Shown: positions 1-9,045 of the stretch, in pieces | Layout of the letters: every line of letters begins with the position of its first letter | Numbering within the stretch: position 1 is the first letter of the stretch | Assembly: GCF_037055355.1 (NCBI RefSeq) | Contig: NZ_CP146350.1 | Coordinates: forward strand, 3,619,001 to 3,683,000 | Length of the DNA stretch: 64,000 nucleotides | Origin: Streptomyces sp. DG1A-41 | GTDB lineage: Bacteria; Actinomycetota; Actinomycetes; Streptomycetales; Streptomycetaceae | Reading direction: 5' to 3' | Made by a program: the position numbers and the translations under genes | Notes under the pieces: generated by a model | Told to the model about the DNA's origin: nothing | Databases searched by the model: none | What the model saw: the letters and a program-made list of their open reading frames with translations, nothing else

Positions 1-546
1 GCCGCCCTGGGTGGAGCCGGTGGCACCGCCGCCGCTCGGGGCCGTGACGTCGAGGGCCAGGGACGGGCCCGGGTCGTTCGTCGGCGTGCACGTGGTCGTC
101 GTGCCGAGCGCCTTGATGGTGAGCACGCCGGCAGTGAAGGTGACCTCGCCGCTCTTCTTCGGTGTGTACGTACCGCTCAGGTCGTTGATCTTGATCGGCG
201 TGTTGGCCGGTATCGCGGCGTCGTTGGCGGGGCCGGTCACCGTGACGGTGCCGCTGTCCGCGCCGCCCAGGGCGATGGTGGCGCTCGGGGTCATCGCGCC
301 CTTGCCCAGCTCGACCGGGCTGGAGGAGACGCCCTTCTGCCAGGACATGGTGATCCGGTAGCCGTTGCCGCTCTTGACGCCCTTGATGTCGATGGGTGAG
401 ACGGCGCTCTTGTCGCCGATCGGCGTCTTGCACTGGTAATTGACGTCGACGACATCGGCCCGGGCCGTGGGGGCTGCCATCAACACCGCCGAGCCGGCCA
501 GGGCCGCGGCGGACGCGAGCGCGGCGGTTCGATTCCGGTACGACAC
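1..546 (-). CDS. Secreted protein of unknown function (C-terminus beyond the window)
   Basis: The visible part is 182 codons from a GTG start preceded by a strong AGGAAGGGGAG ribosome-binding site. Residues 1-30 form a Sec-type signal peptide: basic YRNR, an Ala/Leu-rich core, then an AxA site (TARA before DVVDV). The mature part is rich in Thr, Ser, Gly and Pro with short alternating hydrophobic stretches, as expected for a beta-sandwich surface or matrix domain. One Cys lies near residue 41 and another near 139, and they could pair. No catalytic motif is visible. The tail at the window edge (GGGATGSTQGG) looks like a low-complexity linker, so a second domain or a wall anchor may follow. I do not recognise the family; secretion is well supported. 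Confidence 0.8.
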   Translation of the reverse strand, partial: MSYRNRTAALASAAALAGSAVLMAAPTARADVVDVNYQCKTPIGDKSAVSPIDIKGVKSGNGYRITMSWQKGVSSSPVELGKGAMTPSATIALGGADSGTVTVTGPANDAAIPANTPIKINDLSGTYTPKKSGEVTFTAGVLTIKALGTTTTCTPTNDPGPSLALDVTAPSGGGATGSTQGG

Positions 547-835
547 GGTGCCGCTCCCCTTCCTGTTCCTGACGGAGTATCAGATCGGGCCGTCAAGGTA
601 CGCCCGGGGCGTTGAGGAAGGAAGACACAGTGCGCGCCGGATCCGTGGCGATCCGGCGTGTGGTGAGTGACGGACGGGGGGATGCTCGGCGGAGGTTCCG
701 TGGGGGCGGCGCGGCAGTCGCCGGCGGACCGCCCGCTCGCCGTTCACCCGGATGGCCGCTCGAGGAGTGCCCGGAGCCCGCGCCCGGAGGGTCGTCCGGG
801 GAACACGCGCCGAGCGCGCTAGCAACGCCCCCGGA

Positions 836-1390
836 TCAGGCAGGCGCTCCCAGTTCGGCCCACACCGTCTTGCCGGCGACTCCCGGCGTGCGGACGACAC
901 CCCAGTCCAGGCACAGCCGCTGGACGATGAACATGCCGTGACCGCCCGGGCGGCCGGCCCGGTGCGGAGTGCGGGGTGAGGGCTGGCCGGTGCCCCGGTC
1001 GGCGACCTCTATGCGGATCACCTTGTTGTCACAGGTGATCCACAGCTGGTCCGGCCCCTCGGCGTGCAGGCAGGCGTTGGTGACCAGTTCGGAGACGACG
1101 AGCAGCACGTCCTCGGCGGCGGCCCGCTGGTCCGCGGAGGCGGCCGGCAGCCAGCCCCAGGCGTACAGCGCCTGGCGGGCGAAGTCCCGGGCGAGCGGGA
1201 CGACACCGCTCGCCCCCTCGAAGCTCAGCCGACGCACCTGCCGGCCCCCCGGCGGTCCCGCGGCTCCGGACGGCGCGACCACGCCCTCGCCGGACGCGCC
1301 GTCCGCCGGTACGCCACCCTCGGACGCCCCGGAAGCGCCGCTGGGCTCCGGCCCGCGGTCGCCCGGCGAATAGGGCCGGGTGGTGCTCAT
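836..1390 (-). CDS. prsI: PrsI-like anti-sigma factor (HATPase serine kinase)
   Basis: This 184-residue protein has a low-complexity N-terminal tail of about 50 residues rich in Gly, Ser, Ala and Pro, followed by a GHKL ATPase domain of the RsbW/SpoIIAB type. The N box is SELVTNACLHAEG and the ATP-lid glycine motif lies in VADRGTG and GRPGGHGMFIV. In this family the protein binds and inhibits a sigma factor and is released when it phosphorylates or binds a STAS partner. The next genes are exactly such a STAS protein and a SigB-like sigma factor, matching the PrsI-ArsI-SigI partner switch known from S. coelicolor. A GGTGAGGTG ribosome-binding site precedes the ATG. Kinase activity is inferred from the family. 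Confidence 0.85.
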   Translation of the reverse strand: MSTTRPYSPGDRGPEPSGASGASEGGVPADGASGEGVVAPSGAAGPPGGRQVRRLSFEGASGVVPLARDFARQALYAWGWLPAASADQRAAAEDVLLVVSELVTNACLHAEGPDQLWITCDNKVIRIEVADRGTGQPSPRTPHRAGRPGGHGMFIVQRLCLDWGVVRTPGVAGKTVWAELGAPA

Positions 1391-1398
1391 CAGCGCTT

Positions 1399-1436
1399 CA
1401 CCTCACCGATTCACCAGTTCACGATTCAAAAAATTC
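1399..1436 (-). promoter_or_regulatory. Eight-base periodic GTGA repeats in the prsI leader
   Basis: Read toward prsI, the leader contains GTGAACTG, GTGAATCG and GTGAGGTG back to back, with a further GTGAAT upstream. The last unit overlaps the prsI ribosome-binding site, so a factor bound here could affect translation or transcription initiation. Function is not known. Confidence 0.35.
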
Positions 1437-1633
1437 ACTACACAGTCAGTCACACAGTGCGCGGCACGACGGCTTCGCTGCGCCCCCGCCGCCCTGGTGG
1501 CCGACCGCTTCAGGATGTCTCCTGCCCGGGCGGACCGGCAGAACACCCCCGTATTCGGCGCGAAGGTCATGACGGGACCAGAACACCGGTCACAGCGGGA
1601 TGGCCGAGGCCCGGCGCGTCGACGCACCGCCGG

Positions 1634-2011
1634 TCAGCCCGACTCTTCGGCCAGGGCCGCCTCAAGCGTGTCATGGACGCTGAAGACCGCATCCGCGCCG
1701 GTGATCTCGAACACGCGTGCCACCACCGACTGCATCCCGGCGAGCGCCACGCCACCACCGGCGGCCTCGGCCTTCAGCCGCGCACCCAGGAGCACGTTGA
1801 GCCCCGTGGAGTCGCAGAACTCCAGCCGCGCGCAGTCGATGACCAGGCGCTTGAATCCCTTGGCGAGGCAGTCCTCGAGCGGCTCACGCAACAGATCGGC
1901 GGTGTGGTGATCCAACTCACCCGCCGGGGTCACGACGGCACTAGAGCCCTCTTCCCGCACCTCCACCAGAAGCCGGCCAGACTGTGCGCTGCCGACTGTC
2001 CCGCGGTCCAT
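1634..2011 (-). CDS. arsI: ArsI-like anti-anti-sigma factor (STAS domain)
   Basis: This 125-residue protein is a single STAS domain. The phosphorylatable Ser sits in the conserved CDSTGLNVLL loop near residue 68, and the VVTPAGELDHHTADLL start of the domain is typical of SpoIIAA/RsbV proteins. In the partner switch the unphosphorylated form takes the anti-sigma factor away from its sigma factor, and phosphorylation by the kinase ends this. It lies 243 bases upstream of prsI on the same strand and is divergent from sigI, so the three genes form one regulatory module. The sequence differs clearly from BldG, the other well known STAS protein of the genus. Confidence 0.87.
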   Translation of the reverse strand: MDRGTVGSAQSGRLLVEVREEGSSAVVTPAGELDHHTADLLREPLEDCLAKGFKRLVIDCARLEFCDSTGLNVLLGARLKAEAAGGGVALAGMQSVVARVFEITGADAVFSVHDTLEAALAEESG

Positions 2012-2150
2012 GCCGTCTCTCTCTCCCGACGTCGTGACTGCTGCTGACGCCCTCGAACACTACGCCTTCCTCACACGCTTCGACACCCGAACAACCACAC
2101 ACAAACGGACATATGCCCACAGAACGCACTTGCGGCGGCCTCGGGAAAGC

Positions 2151-2156
2151 GGGTAG
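2151..2156 (+). promoter_or_regulatory. Possible SigB-type -10 element upstream of sigI
   Basis: GGGTAG lies about 107 bases upstream of the sigI start, in the divergent arsI-sigI intergenic region. Stress sigma factors of this group in Streptomyces recognise -10 elements of the GGGTA(C/T) kind, so this could be an autoregulated promoter. No convincing GTTT-type -35 element is seen, so the call is weak. Confidence 0.3.
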
Positions 2157-2262
2157 GCCTAGTAAGGACACGTAACCGACCACGGTCGGCTTTGGAGGCG
2201 CCGCACACCGCAGTGCACGTACTGGCTCCGGCAGCCATATGCCGAGAACGATGGAGGACATC

Positions 2263-3177
2263 ATGTCACCCCGGCTCGACGCATCGCGTACCCAGAAAGC
2301 GACGTCGACACCCCCTCCGGAACATCTGGATCCCATCGAGCAGGTTGAGATGCTCGTCACACAGGACGACCTTCTCGCCGGACTTCCGGACATCCCCCCG
2401 TACGAGGAAGTCGACGCGGTCGACGCACGGGCTCTGTCCAAGACCCTCTTCGAGCGCCTCGAGTCGCTGGAGGAAGGCACCCACGAGTACTCGTACGTCC
2501 GCAACACGCTCGTCGAACTGAACCTCGCGCTGGTCAAGTTCGCCGCCTCCCGGTTCCGCTCCCGCAGCGAGCCGATGGAGGACATCATCCAGGTCGGCAC
2601 CATCGGCCTGATCAAGGCGATCGACCGCTTCGAGCTGTCTCGCGGTGTCGAGTTCCCCACGTTCGCGATGCCGACCATCGTCGGCGAGATCAAGCGCTTC
2701 TTCCGCGACACCTCGTGGTCCGTGCGCGTACCGCGGCGGCTCCAGGAGCTTCGGCTCGACCTGGCCAAGGCCGGTGACGAGCTGGCCCAGAAGCTGGACC
2801 GCGCCCCGACGGTGACCGAACTGGCCGAGCGCCTCGGCATCTCCAACGACGAGGTCGTCGAGGGCATGGCCGCGTCGAACGCCTACACCGCCTCCTCGCT
2901 GGACGCCCAGCCGGAGGAGGACGACTCCGAGGGCGCGCTCGCGGACCGCATCGGTTACGAGGACCACGGGCTCGAAGGCATCGAGTACGTCGAGTCGTTG
3001 AAGCCGCTGATCGCCGATCTTCCGCCGCGCGACCGGAAGATCCTGTCGCTGCGCTTCGTCGCGGGCATGACCCAGTCGGAGATCGGCGAGGAACTGGGCA
3101 TCTCCCAGATGCACGTGTCGCGTCTGCTGTCGCGGACACTGGTACGGCTGCGCAAGGGGCTGACCGTCGAGGAGTGA
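2263..3177 (+). CDS. sigI: Stress-response RNA polymerase sigma factor SigI (SigB/SigF group)
   Basis: A sigma-70 family, group 3 factor of 304 residues. Region 2 (about residues 80-150) contains EDIIQVGTIGLIKAIDRF and FPTFAMPTIVGEIKRFFRD. Region 3 carries the VPRRLQELRLDL segment, and region 4 has GMTQSEIGEELGISQMHVSRLL, the helix-turn-helix that reads the -35 box. The start is placed at 2263 because GGAGG sits five bases upstream. In-frame ATGs at 2239 and 2251 would put that site inside the coding region. With the divergent ArsI and PrsI genes it forms a partner-switch controlled sigma factor. A strong hairpin terminator follows. Confidence 0.9.
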   Translation: MSPRLDASRTQKATSTPPPEHLDPIEQVEMLVTQDDLLAGLPDIPPYEEVDAVDARALSKTLFERLESLEEGTHEYSYVRNTLVELNLALVKFAASRFRSRSEPMEDIIQVGTIGLIKAIDRFELSRGVEFPTFAMPTIVGEIKRFFRDTSWSVRVPRRLQELRLDLAKAGDELAQKLDRAPTVTELAERLGISNDEVVEGMAASNAYTASSLDAQPEEDDSEGALADRIGYEDHGLEGIEYVESLKPLIADLPPRDRKILSLRFVAGMTQSEIGEELGISQMHVSRLLSRTLVRLRKGLTVEE

Positions 3178-3216
3178 TCCTCACTGGACAACGCTGTACC
3201 GGGTGACGCTGTCCTT

Positions 3217-3244
3217 CGGGGGCGGACCGAACGGTCCGCCCCCG
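3217..3244. terminator. Bidirectional terminator between sigI and hutI
   Basis: A perfect 12-base-pair stem (CGGGGGCGGACC and its complement) closes a GAAC loop between the convergent sigI and hutI ends. There is no long T run, as is usual in Streptomyces. Confidence 0.75.
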
Positions 3245-3297
3245 ACCATGACCCGCGTGAACACCGCTCCGGGTCCACACACCCAGGTCTTCGTCGG

Positions 3298-4512
3298 TCA
3301 GAGGACCCGCTCGCCGCGCCGCCAGACGCCGGTGACCAGCGGGACCCCCGGCCGGTAGGCCAGGTGGACGTGGCTGGGCGCGTCGAGAAGCATCAGGTCC
3401 GCGTACGCGCCCGGGGTGAGGCGGCCGATGTCGGTGCGCCTCAGGGCCGCCGCGCCGCCCGCCGTGGCCGACCAGACGGCCTCGTCCGGGGTCATGCCCA
3501 TGTCCCGTACGGCGAGCGCGACGCAGAACGGGACGGACGAGGTGAAGGACGAGCCCGGGTTGCAGTCGGTGGACAGGGCCACGGTGACGCCCGCGTCGAG
3601 GAGGCGGCGGGCGTTCGGCCACTCGGCGCGGGTGGAGAACTCGGCGCCGGGGAGGAGCGTGGCGACCGTGCGGCTGTTCGCCAGGGCGTCTACGTCCTCA
3701 TCTGTCAGGTGGGTGCAGTGGTCGGCGCTGGCCGCGTCGAGTTCGACGGCGAGCTGCACGCCCGGGCCGTACGAGAGCTGGCTGGCGTGGATACGGGGGT
3801 GCAGGCCGCGTGCCTTGCCGGCGGTGAGGATCGCGCGGGCCTGGTCGCCGTCGAAGGCGCCCTTCTCGCAGAAGACGTCGATCCAGCGGGCGTACGGGGC
3901 ACAGGCGTCGAGCATCTCGCCGGTGACGAGGGCGACGTAGGCGGCGGGGTCCTCGGCGAACTCGGGGGCGACGATGTGGGCGCCGAGGTAGGTGACCTCG
4001 TCGGTGTGGCGGGCGGCGACGCGCAGGGCGCGGGACTCGTCGTGGGTCGTGAGGCCGTAGCCGGACTTCGTCTCGAAGGTGGTGGTGCCCTGGCGGAGGG
4101 CCTCGGCGAGGTAACGGGTGACGTTGGCCTCCAGTTCCTCGTCCGTCGCGGCGCGGGTGGCCGCGACGGTCGTGCGGATGCCGCCCGCGCTGTAGGGCCG
4201 CCCCGACATCCGGGCGTTGAACTCCTGCGTCCGGTCGCCCGCGAAGACGAGGTGGGAGTGGGAGTCGACGAAGCCGGGCAGGACCGCCCGGCCACCGGCG
4301 TCGACCCGATTGTCAGTGGCGGGTGCTTTGCTTTGATCACCGGTCCACGCGATGCGGTCGCCTTCGATGACGACGGCCGCGTCCTGGATCAGTCCGAGGG
4401 GGGAACTGTCACCCAGGGAGGGGTCATTGGTGACCAGAGCGGCGATGTTGGTGATGAGCGTGCTCGCGGTGCTCGCGGAGTGGGCGGGGCTGACGGTCGT
4501 CGCGTTGCTCAT
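3298..4512 (-). CDS. hutI: Imidazolonepropionase
   Basis: This 404-residue metal-dependent amidohydrolase hydrolyses 4-imidazolone-5-propanoate to N-formimino-L-glutamate, the third step of histidine breakdown. The metal-binding HxH is seen as [13 protein letters not shown] (residues 85-87). Other family signatures are [20 protein letters not shown]-like [10 protein letters not shown] and the C-terminal STDCNPGSS. The ATG at 4512 has AAGGA just upstream; the reading frame extends further but only through sequence belonging to hutF in another frame. The gene is last in the leftward hutU-M20-hutF-hutI set, with a 71-base gap after hutF. Length and motifs are normal for the family. Confidence 0.95.
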   Translation of the reverse strand: MSNATTVSPAHSASTASTLITNIAALVTNDPSLGDSSPLGLIQDAAVVIEGDRIAWTGDQSKAPATDNRVDAGGRAVLPGFVDSHSHLVFAGDRTQEFNARMSGRPYSAGGIRTTVAATRAATDEELEANVTRYLAEALRQGTTTFETKSGYGLTTHDESRALRVAARHTDEVTYLGAHIVAPEFAEDPAAYVALVTGEMLDACAPYARWIDVFCEKGAFDGDQARAILTAGKARGLHPRIHASQLSYGPGVQLAVELDAASADHCTHLTDEDVDALANSRTVATLLPGAEFSTRAEWPNARRLLDAGVTVALSTDCNPGSSFTSSVPFCVALAVRDMGMTPDEAVWSATAGGAAALRRTDIGRLTPGAYADLMLLDAPSHVHLAYRPGVPLVTGVWRRGERVL

Positions 4513-4583
4513 GGCGTCCTTGGTGGCCTGGTCGGCGGTGGGGTCGGGTTCGGGGGCCGACCGCTCGGAGGAGCGGCCCGGGG

Positions 4584-5969
4584 TCATCCGCGCAGGGCTT
4601 CGACGGCGTCCGCGAGGGCTTGCGGCACATCGGGTACGAGTGAGTGCACCCCGTCCCGTACGACGTGCCGACCTGCCACGACCGTATGCGACACGTCTGC
4701 TGCCGACGCGGCGAATACGGCCGTCTCGGCCCCGAGCCGCGGAAGCGGCCCTGCCGTCCTGACCGAGTCGAGCGCGATCGTCGTGAAGTCGGCGAGCGCG
4801 CCGGGCTCCAGGGCGCCCGCGTCCTCCCAGCCGAGAGCCGAGTGCCCGTCCGCCGAGGCGGCCCGCAGGAGGGCCGCCGCCGTCCAGTGGCCTCGGGTAC
4901 GGGTGCGCAGGCGCTCGTTCAGCTCCATGGCGCGCGCCTCTTCGAGCAGGTCGATCACGGCGTGGCTGTCGGAGCCGAGAGAGAGCGGGGAGCCCGCCCG
5001 CTGAAGGGCGACGGCGGGCCCGATGCCGTCGGCGAGGTCCCGCTCGGTGGTGGGGCACATGCAGGTGCCGGTGCCGCTGCCGCCGATGAGGGAGATGTCC
5101 TCGGCCGTGAGGTGGGTGTTGTGGACGCCGGTGGTGCGCGGGCCGAGCACCCCGTGGTCGGCGAGCAGCCGGGCGGGGGTGCGGCCGTGGGCCTGGCGGC
5201 AGGCGTCGTTCTCGGCCGTCTGTTCCGACAGGTGCACATGGAGCGGGGTCCGCCGCTCCTCGGCCCACCGCGCGACGGTCGCCAGCTGGTCGGCGGGCAC
5301 GGCCCGCACGGAGTGGATCGCCGCTCCGATCCGCGCGTGATCTTGTTCCTTGAGAACTGAACAGCGTTCGGCCCAGTCGTCCGCCGTGCCGTCGGAGAAG
5401 CGGAGCTGAGGGGCGGTAGGCGGCTGTCCGAAGCCGGAGGAGAGATAGGCGGTGTCGAGGAGGGTGATGCGGATCCCGGCTTCGGAGGCTGCCGCGATCA
5501 GGGCCTCGCCCATCGCGTTGGGGTCGGCGTAGGGGATGCCGCCGGGGGCGTGGTGGACGTAGTGGAACTCGCCGACCGCCGTGATGCCGGCCAGCGCCAT
5601 CTCGGCGTACACGGCGCGGGCGAGGGCGTGGTAGGTGTCCGGGGTGAGCCGGGCGGCCGTGGCGTACATGACCTCGCGCCAGGTCCAGAAGGTGCCGGAG
5701 CCGACCTGGACGGTGCCGCGCAGGGCGCGGTGGAAGGCGTGGCTGTGGGCGTTGGCCAGTCCGGGGAGGGTGAGGCCGCGCAGGATTTCGGCGCCGGGGG
5801 GCGGGGCGGGTGTGCCGGGGCGGACGCCGACGATGCGGCCGCCCGCGACGTCGAGGGCCACGCCCGGCTCGACGGGGGTCCCCCCTGCTCGAGCGGAGCC
5901 GAGAGCTCGGGGGAGGGTGCCGAGCCAGGCGTGCTCCAGCCAGTACGTGCGCGTGGCTGCTGTGGTCAC
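4584..5969 (-). CDS. hutF: Formimidoylglutamate deiminase
   Basis: This 461-residue amidohydrolase converts N-formimino-L-glutamate to N-formyl-L-glutamate and ammonia. The metal site appears as [18 protein letters not shown] near residues 72-89, and [12 protein letters not shown] and [18 protein letters not shown] carry later metal and acid residues. The start is a GTG whose bases overlap the TGA of the upstream M20 gene (GTGA), which argues for translational coupling. Having HutF rather than a formiminoglutamase means this organism uses the N-formylglutamate route. The operon therefore needs a deformylase, a role for which the neighbouring M20 gene is the obvious candidate. Confidence 0.93.
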   Translation of the reverse strand: MTTAATRTYWLEHAWLGTLPRALGSARAGGTPVEPGVALDVAGGRIVGVRPGTPAPPPGAEILRGLTLPGLANAHSHAFHRALRGTVQVGSGTFWTWREVMYATAARLTPDTYHALARAVYAEMALAGITAVGEFHYVHHAPGGIPYADPNAMGEALIAAASEAGIRITLLDTAYLSSGFGQPPTAPQLRFSDGTADDWAERCSVLKEQDHARIGAAIHSVRAVPADQLATVARWAEERRTPLHVHLSEQTAENDACRQAHGRTPARLLADHGVLGPRTTGVHNTHLTAEDISLIGGSGTGTCMCPTTERDLADGIGPAVALQRAGSPLSLGSDSHAVIDLLEEARAMELNERLRTRTRGHWTAAALLRAASADGHSALGWEDAGALEPGALADFTTIALDSVRTAGPLPRLGAETAVFAASAADVSHTVVAGRHVVRDGVHSLVPDVPQALADAVEALRG

Positions 5970-7249
5970 GTGCAGGCCAGTCCTTCCAGTACGTCGGCGA
6001 GTGCGAGTACCCCGGCCGCGCAGTCGTCCTCGGTGGCGAACTCGGCCGGTGAGTGGGAGACACCGGTGGGGTTGCGCACGAACAGCATGGCGGTCGGGAT
6101 GCTCCCGGACAGGATCCCGGCGTCGTGTCCGGCCCCGGTGCCGAGGACGGGGACGGTGAGGCCGGTGTCCTTGCCGAGGATGCGGGCGAGTTCGTCGCGC
6201 AGGGCGTGGTCGAACTCGACGACGGGGGTGAACGACTCGCGGACAACGGCGAGATCGACACCGTGGGCGGCGGCGTACTCCCCGGCCGCCTTCTCGACGC
6301 CGGCGACCACGGCGTCCAGGCTGTCCTGGTCGGCGGCGCGCGAGTCGAGCCAGCCGCGCACGAGGGAGGGGATGGCGTTGACGCCGTTCGGCTCGACGGC
6401 GATCTTGCCGAAGGTGGCGACGGCACCGGCGAGTTCGGCCTCGCGGCGGGCGGCGAGGACGGTCTCGGCGTAGGACAGCATGGGGTCGCGCCGGTCGGCG
6501 AGCCGGGTGGTGCCGGCGTGGTTGGCCTCTCCCCGGAAGTCGAACCGCCACCGGCCGTGCGGCCAGATCGCGCTGGCGATGCCGACTCGGTCGCCGGACA
6601 GGTCGAGGGCCCGGCCCTGCTCGACGTGCAGTTCGACGAAGGCGCCGATGCGGGCGAGCCGCTCGGGGTCGGGGCCGATGGCGTCGGGGTCGTATCCGGC
6701 GGCCTCCATGGCGCGCGGCAGCGTCACGCCCTCGCCGTCGGTGAGCCGGTGGGCCTCCTCGCTGGTGAGCCGCCCGGCGGTGAGCCGGGACCCGACACAG
6801 GCGAGCCCGAACCGGGCGCCCTCCTCGTCACCGAAGTTCACGATGCCGAGGGGCCGGGTGAATCGCGCGTCCCGGCCGCGCAGTTCGTCCAGCGCGGCGA
6901 AGGCGGACACGACTCCTAGGGGGCCGTCGAAGGCCCCGCCGTCCGGCACGGAGTCGAGATGCGACCCGGTGACGACGGCGTCCCCGTCGGCGGGGTCACC
7001 GAGCCAGGCCCACTGGTTCCCGTTCCGGTCGGCCTCGTAGCGCAGTCCCCGGGCCACGGCTTGCTCTTCGAACCAGGCCCGGCAGTCGCCGTCGACACCG
7101 GTCCAGGCGAATCGCCGGTAGCCGTGGGAGGCGGGGTGGCGGCCGAGGGGGAGCAGGTCGCGCCACATCTGGTGGAAGGAGCTGCCGGTGGGAGCGGGCG
7201 GCGACGATGCGCCCGCCCCGACCGAAGGGTTGCCGTTCGGTCGGGTCAC
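5966..7249 (-). CDS. M20-family amidohydrolase (allantoate/N-carbamoyl-amino-acid amidohydrolase type) in the hut operon
   Basis: A 427-residue binuclear metal hydrolase of the AllC/hydantoinase C subgroup. Key blocks are [18 protein letters not shown] (metal His97 and Asp108), [10 protein letters not shown] (Glu142-Glu143), ELHVEQG, and [11 protein letters not shown] near the C-terminus. A lid/dimerisation domain lies around residues 215-330. The gene overlaps hutU upstream and hutF downstream by GTGA motifs on both sides, so all three should be made together. Sequence-based annotation would call it allantoate amidohydrolase. Its tight linkage to hutF suggests instead that it removes the formyl group from N-formyl-L-glutamate. 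That last step is an inference from context. Confidence 0.85.
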   Translation of the reverse strand: MTRPNGNPSVGAGASSPPAPTGSSFHQMWRDLLPLGRHPASHGYRRFAWTGVDGDCRAWFEEQAVARGLRYEADRNGNQWAWLGDPADGDAVVTGSHLDSVPDGGAFDGPLGVVSAFAALDELRGRDARFTRPLGIVNFGDEEGARFGLACVGSRLTAGRLTSEEAHRLTDGEGVTLPRAMEAAGYDPDAIGPDPERLARIGAFVELHVEQGRALDLSGDRVGIASAIWPHGRWRFDFRGEANHAGTTRLADRRDPMLSYAETVLAARREAELAGAVATFGKIAVEPNGVNAIPSLVRGWLDSRAADQDSLDAVVAGVEKAAGEYAAAHGVDLAVVRESFTPVVEFDHALRDELARILGKDTGLTVPVLGTGAGHDAGILSGSIPTAMLFVRNPTGVSHSPAEFATEDDCAAGVLALADVLEGLACT

Positions 7250-8910
7250 GCCGAGTCACCCTCACGCATCGGAACACGGACGCCCTTGTCCCGAGCCACC
7301 GACTCCGCGATGTCGTACCCGGCATCGACATGCCGGATGACCCCCATGCCGGGGTCGTTCGTCAGCACCCGCCGGATCTTCTCGCCGGCCAGCCTCGTAC
7401 CGTCGGCCACCGTCACCTGCCCCGCGTGGATCGACCGTCCCATACCGACCCCACCTCCGTGGTGCAGGGACACCCAGGACGCCCCCGACGCCACGTTCAC
7501 CATCGCGTTCAGCAGCGGCCAGTCGGCGATCGCGTCGGACCCGTCGAGCATGGCCTCGGTCTCCCGGTAGGGGGACGCGACGGAGCCGCAGTCGAGATGG
7601 TCGCGGCCGATGACGACCGGCGCGGCCAGCTCCCCGCTCGCGACCATGTCGTTGAAACGCTCACCGGCCTTGTCCCGTTCGCCGTAGCCGAGCCAGCAGA
7701 TACGGGCGGGCAGGCCCTGGAAGTGGACCCGCTCCCCGGCCATGCGGATCCAGCGGGCCAGGGACTCGTTCTCCGGGAAGAGGTCGAGGATCGCCTTGTC
7801 GGTCTTGGCGATGTCGGAGGCCTCGCCGGACAGGGCGGCCCAGCGGAACGGGCCCTTGCCTTCGCAGAACAGCGGGCGGATGTAGGCGGGGACGAAGCCG
7901 GGGAAGGCGAAGGCCCGGTCGTATCCGGCGAGTTGGGCCTCTCCGCGGATGGAGTTGCCGTAGTCGAAGACCTCCGCGCCGGCGTCCATGAAGCCGACCA
8001 TGGCCTCGACGTGCCCGGCCATGGACTCGCGGGCCCGGGTGGTGAAGCCGGCCGGGTCCTTGGCGGCGGCGTCGGCCATGTCCTCGAAGGCGGTGCCGAG
8101 GGGCAGGTAGGCCAGCGGGTCGTGGGCGGAGGTCTGGTCGGTCACGACGTCGATCGGGGCGCCCATGGCCAGCAGCTGCGGCACCAGTTCGGCGGCGTTG
8201 CCGAGGACGCCGATGGACAGCGGGCGGCGGGCGTCACGGGCCTCCACGGCGAGCCGCAGCGCGTGGTCGAGGGAGTCGGCCTTCACATCCAGGTACCGGT
8301 GCTCGATGCGCCGCTCGATCGCGCGCGGGTCGCAGTCGATGCAGATCGCCACACCGTCGTTCATCGTCACGGCGAGCGGCTGGGCACCGCCCATCCCGCC
8401 GAGACCGGCGGTCAGCGTGATCGTCCCGGCCAGCGACCCGCCGAACTTCTTCGCGGCCACCGCGGAGAAGGTCTCGTAGGTGCCCTGGAGGATGCCCTGG
8501 GTGCCGATGTAGATCCAGGAGCCGGCCGTCATCTGCCCGTACATGGTCAGTCCGAGGGCCTCCAGGCGGCGGAACTCCTCCCAGTTCGCCCAGTCGCCGA
8601 CGAGGTTGGAGTTGGCGATGAGGACGCGCGGGGCCCACTCGTGGGTCTGCATGACGCCGACGGGGCGGCCGGACTGGACGAGCATCGTCTCGTCCTGCTT
8701 GAGGGTCCGCAGCGTCCGGACCATCGCGTCGAAGGAGCGCCAGTCGCGGGCGGCCTTGCCGGTGCCGCCGTAGACGACGAGCTTGTCGGGGTGCTCGGCG
8801 ACCTCCGGGTCGAGGTTGTTCTGGAGCATGCGCAGGGCGGCTTCCTGCTGCCATCCCAGGGCGCTCGGTTCCGTACCGCGGGGTGCTCGGACGGGGCGGG
8901 GTCCTGACAT
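7246..8910 (-). CDS. hutU: Urocanate hydratase
   Basis: This 554-residue enzyme adds water to urocanate to give imidazolonepropionate, the second step of histidine breakdown, using tightly bound NAD+. The NAD-binding segment [18 protein letters not shown] and the active-site cysteine region [15 protein letters not shown] are both present, and so is the N-terminal substrate loop [14 protein letters not shown]. The ATG is preceded by AGGAGG at good spacing. It is the first gene of the leftward hut operon, and its stop overlaps the GTG of the M20 gene. A histidine ammonia-lyase gene is not in this window. Confidence 0.96.
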   Translation of the reverse strand: MSGPRPVRAPRGTEPSALGWQQEAALRMLQNNLDPEVAEHPDKLVVYGGTGKAARDWRSFDAMVRTLRTLKQDETMLVQSGRPVGVMQTHEWAPRVLIANSNLVGDWANWEEFRRLEALGLTMYGQMTAGSWIYIGTQGILQGTYETFSAVAAKKFGGSLAGTITLTAGLGGMGGAQPLAVTMNDGVAICIDCDPRAIERRIEHRYLDVKADSLDHALRLAVEARDARRPLSIGVLGNAAELVPQLLAMGAPIDVVTDQTSAHDPLAYLPLGTAFEDMADAAAKDPAGFTTRARESMAGHVEAMVGFMDAGAEVFDYGNSIRGEAQLAGYDRAFAFPGFVPAYIRPLFCEGKGPFRWAALSGEASDIAKTDKAILDLFPENESLARWIRMAGERVHFQGLPARICWLGYGERDKAGERFNDMVASGELAAPVVIGRDHLDCGSVASPYRETEAMLDGSDAIADWPLLNAMVNVASGASWVSLHHGGGVGMGRSIHAGQVTVADGTRLAGEKIRRVLTNDPGMGVIRHVDAGYDIAESVARDKGVRVPMREGDSA

Positions 8911-8974
8911 GGTCTGCCTCCTGGTGGGTGCGTGGTGCTCCCGGCGGGTTGTTGCTGCGGTTATTCACATCCTG

Positions 8975-9005
8975 GACGTCTGAATAGAGCTAGTCAATAC
9001 GTCCG
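8975..9005. promoter_or_regulatory. Inverted repeat in the hutU / decarboxylase divergent promoter region
   Basis: GGACGT and ACGTCC form a spaced inverted repeat, separated by about 19 AT-richer bases, between the divergent hutU and the PLP-decarboxylase gene. It could be an operator for either gene. No regulator gene lies nearby to assign it to. Confidence 0.3.
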
Positions 9006-9045
9006 GGGCTCGGCGCGGCGGCGCCATGGATGTTTGGCTGGATGC

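Noticed and set aside
2239..2262. Upstream start codons for SigI at 2239 or 2251
   Set aside because: The GGAGG ribosome-binding site lies between them and 2263, so 2263 fits best.
6430..6551. Longer N-terminal versions of HutF and HutI from upstream in-frame ATGs
   Set aside because: The extensions overlap the M20 and hutF genes in other frames and lack family similarity. GTGA coupling and ribosome-binding sites support the shorter starts.
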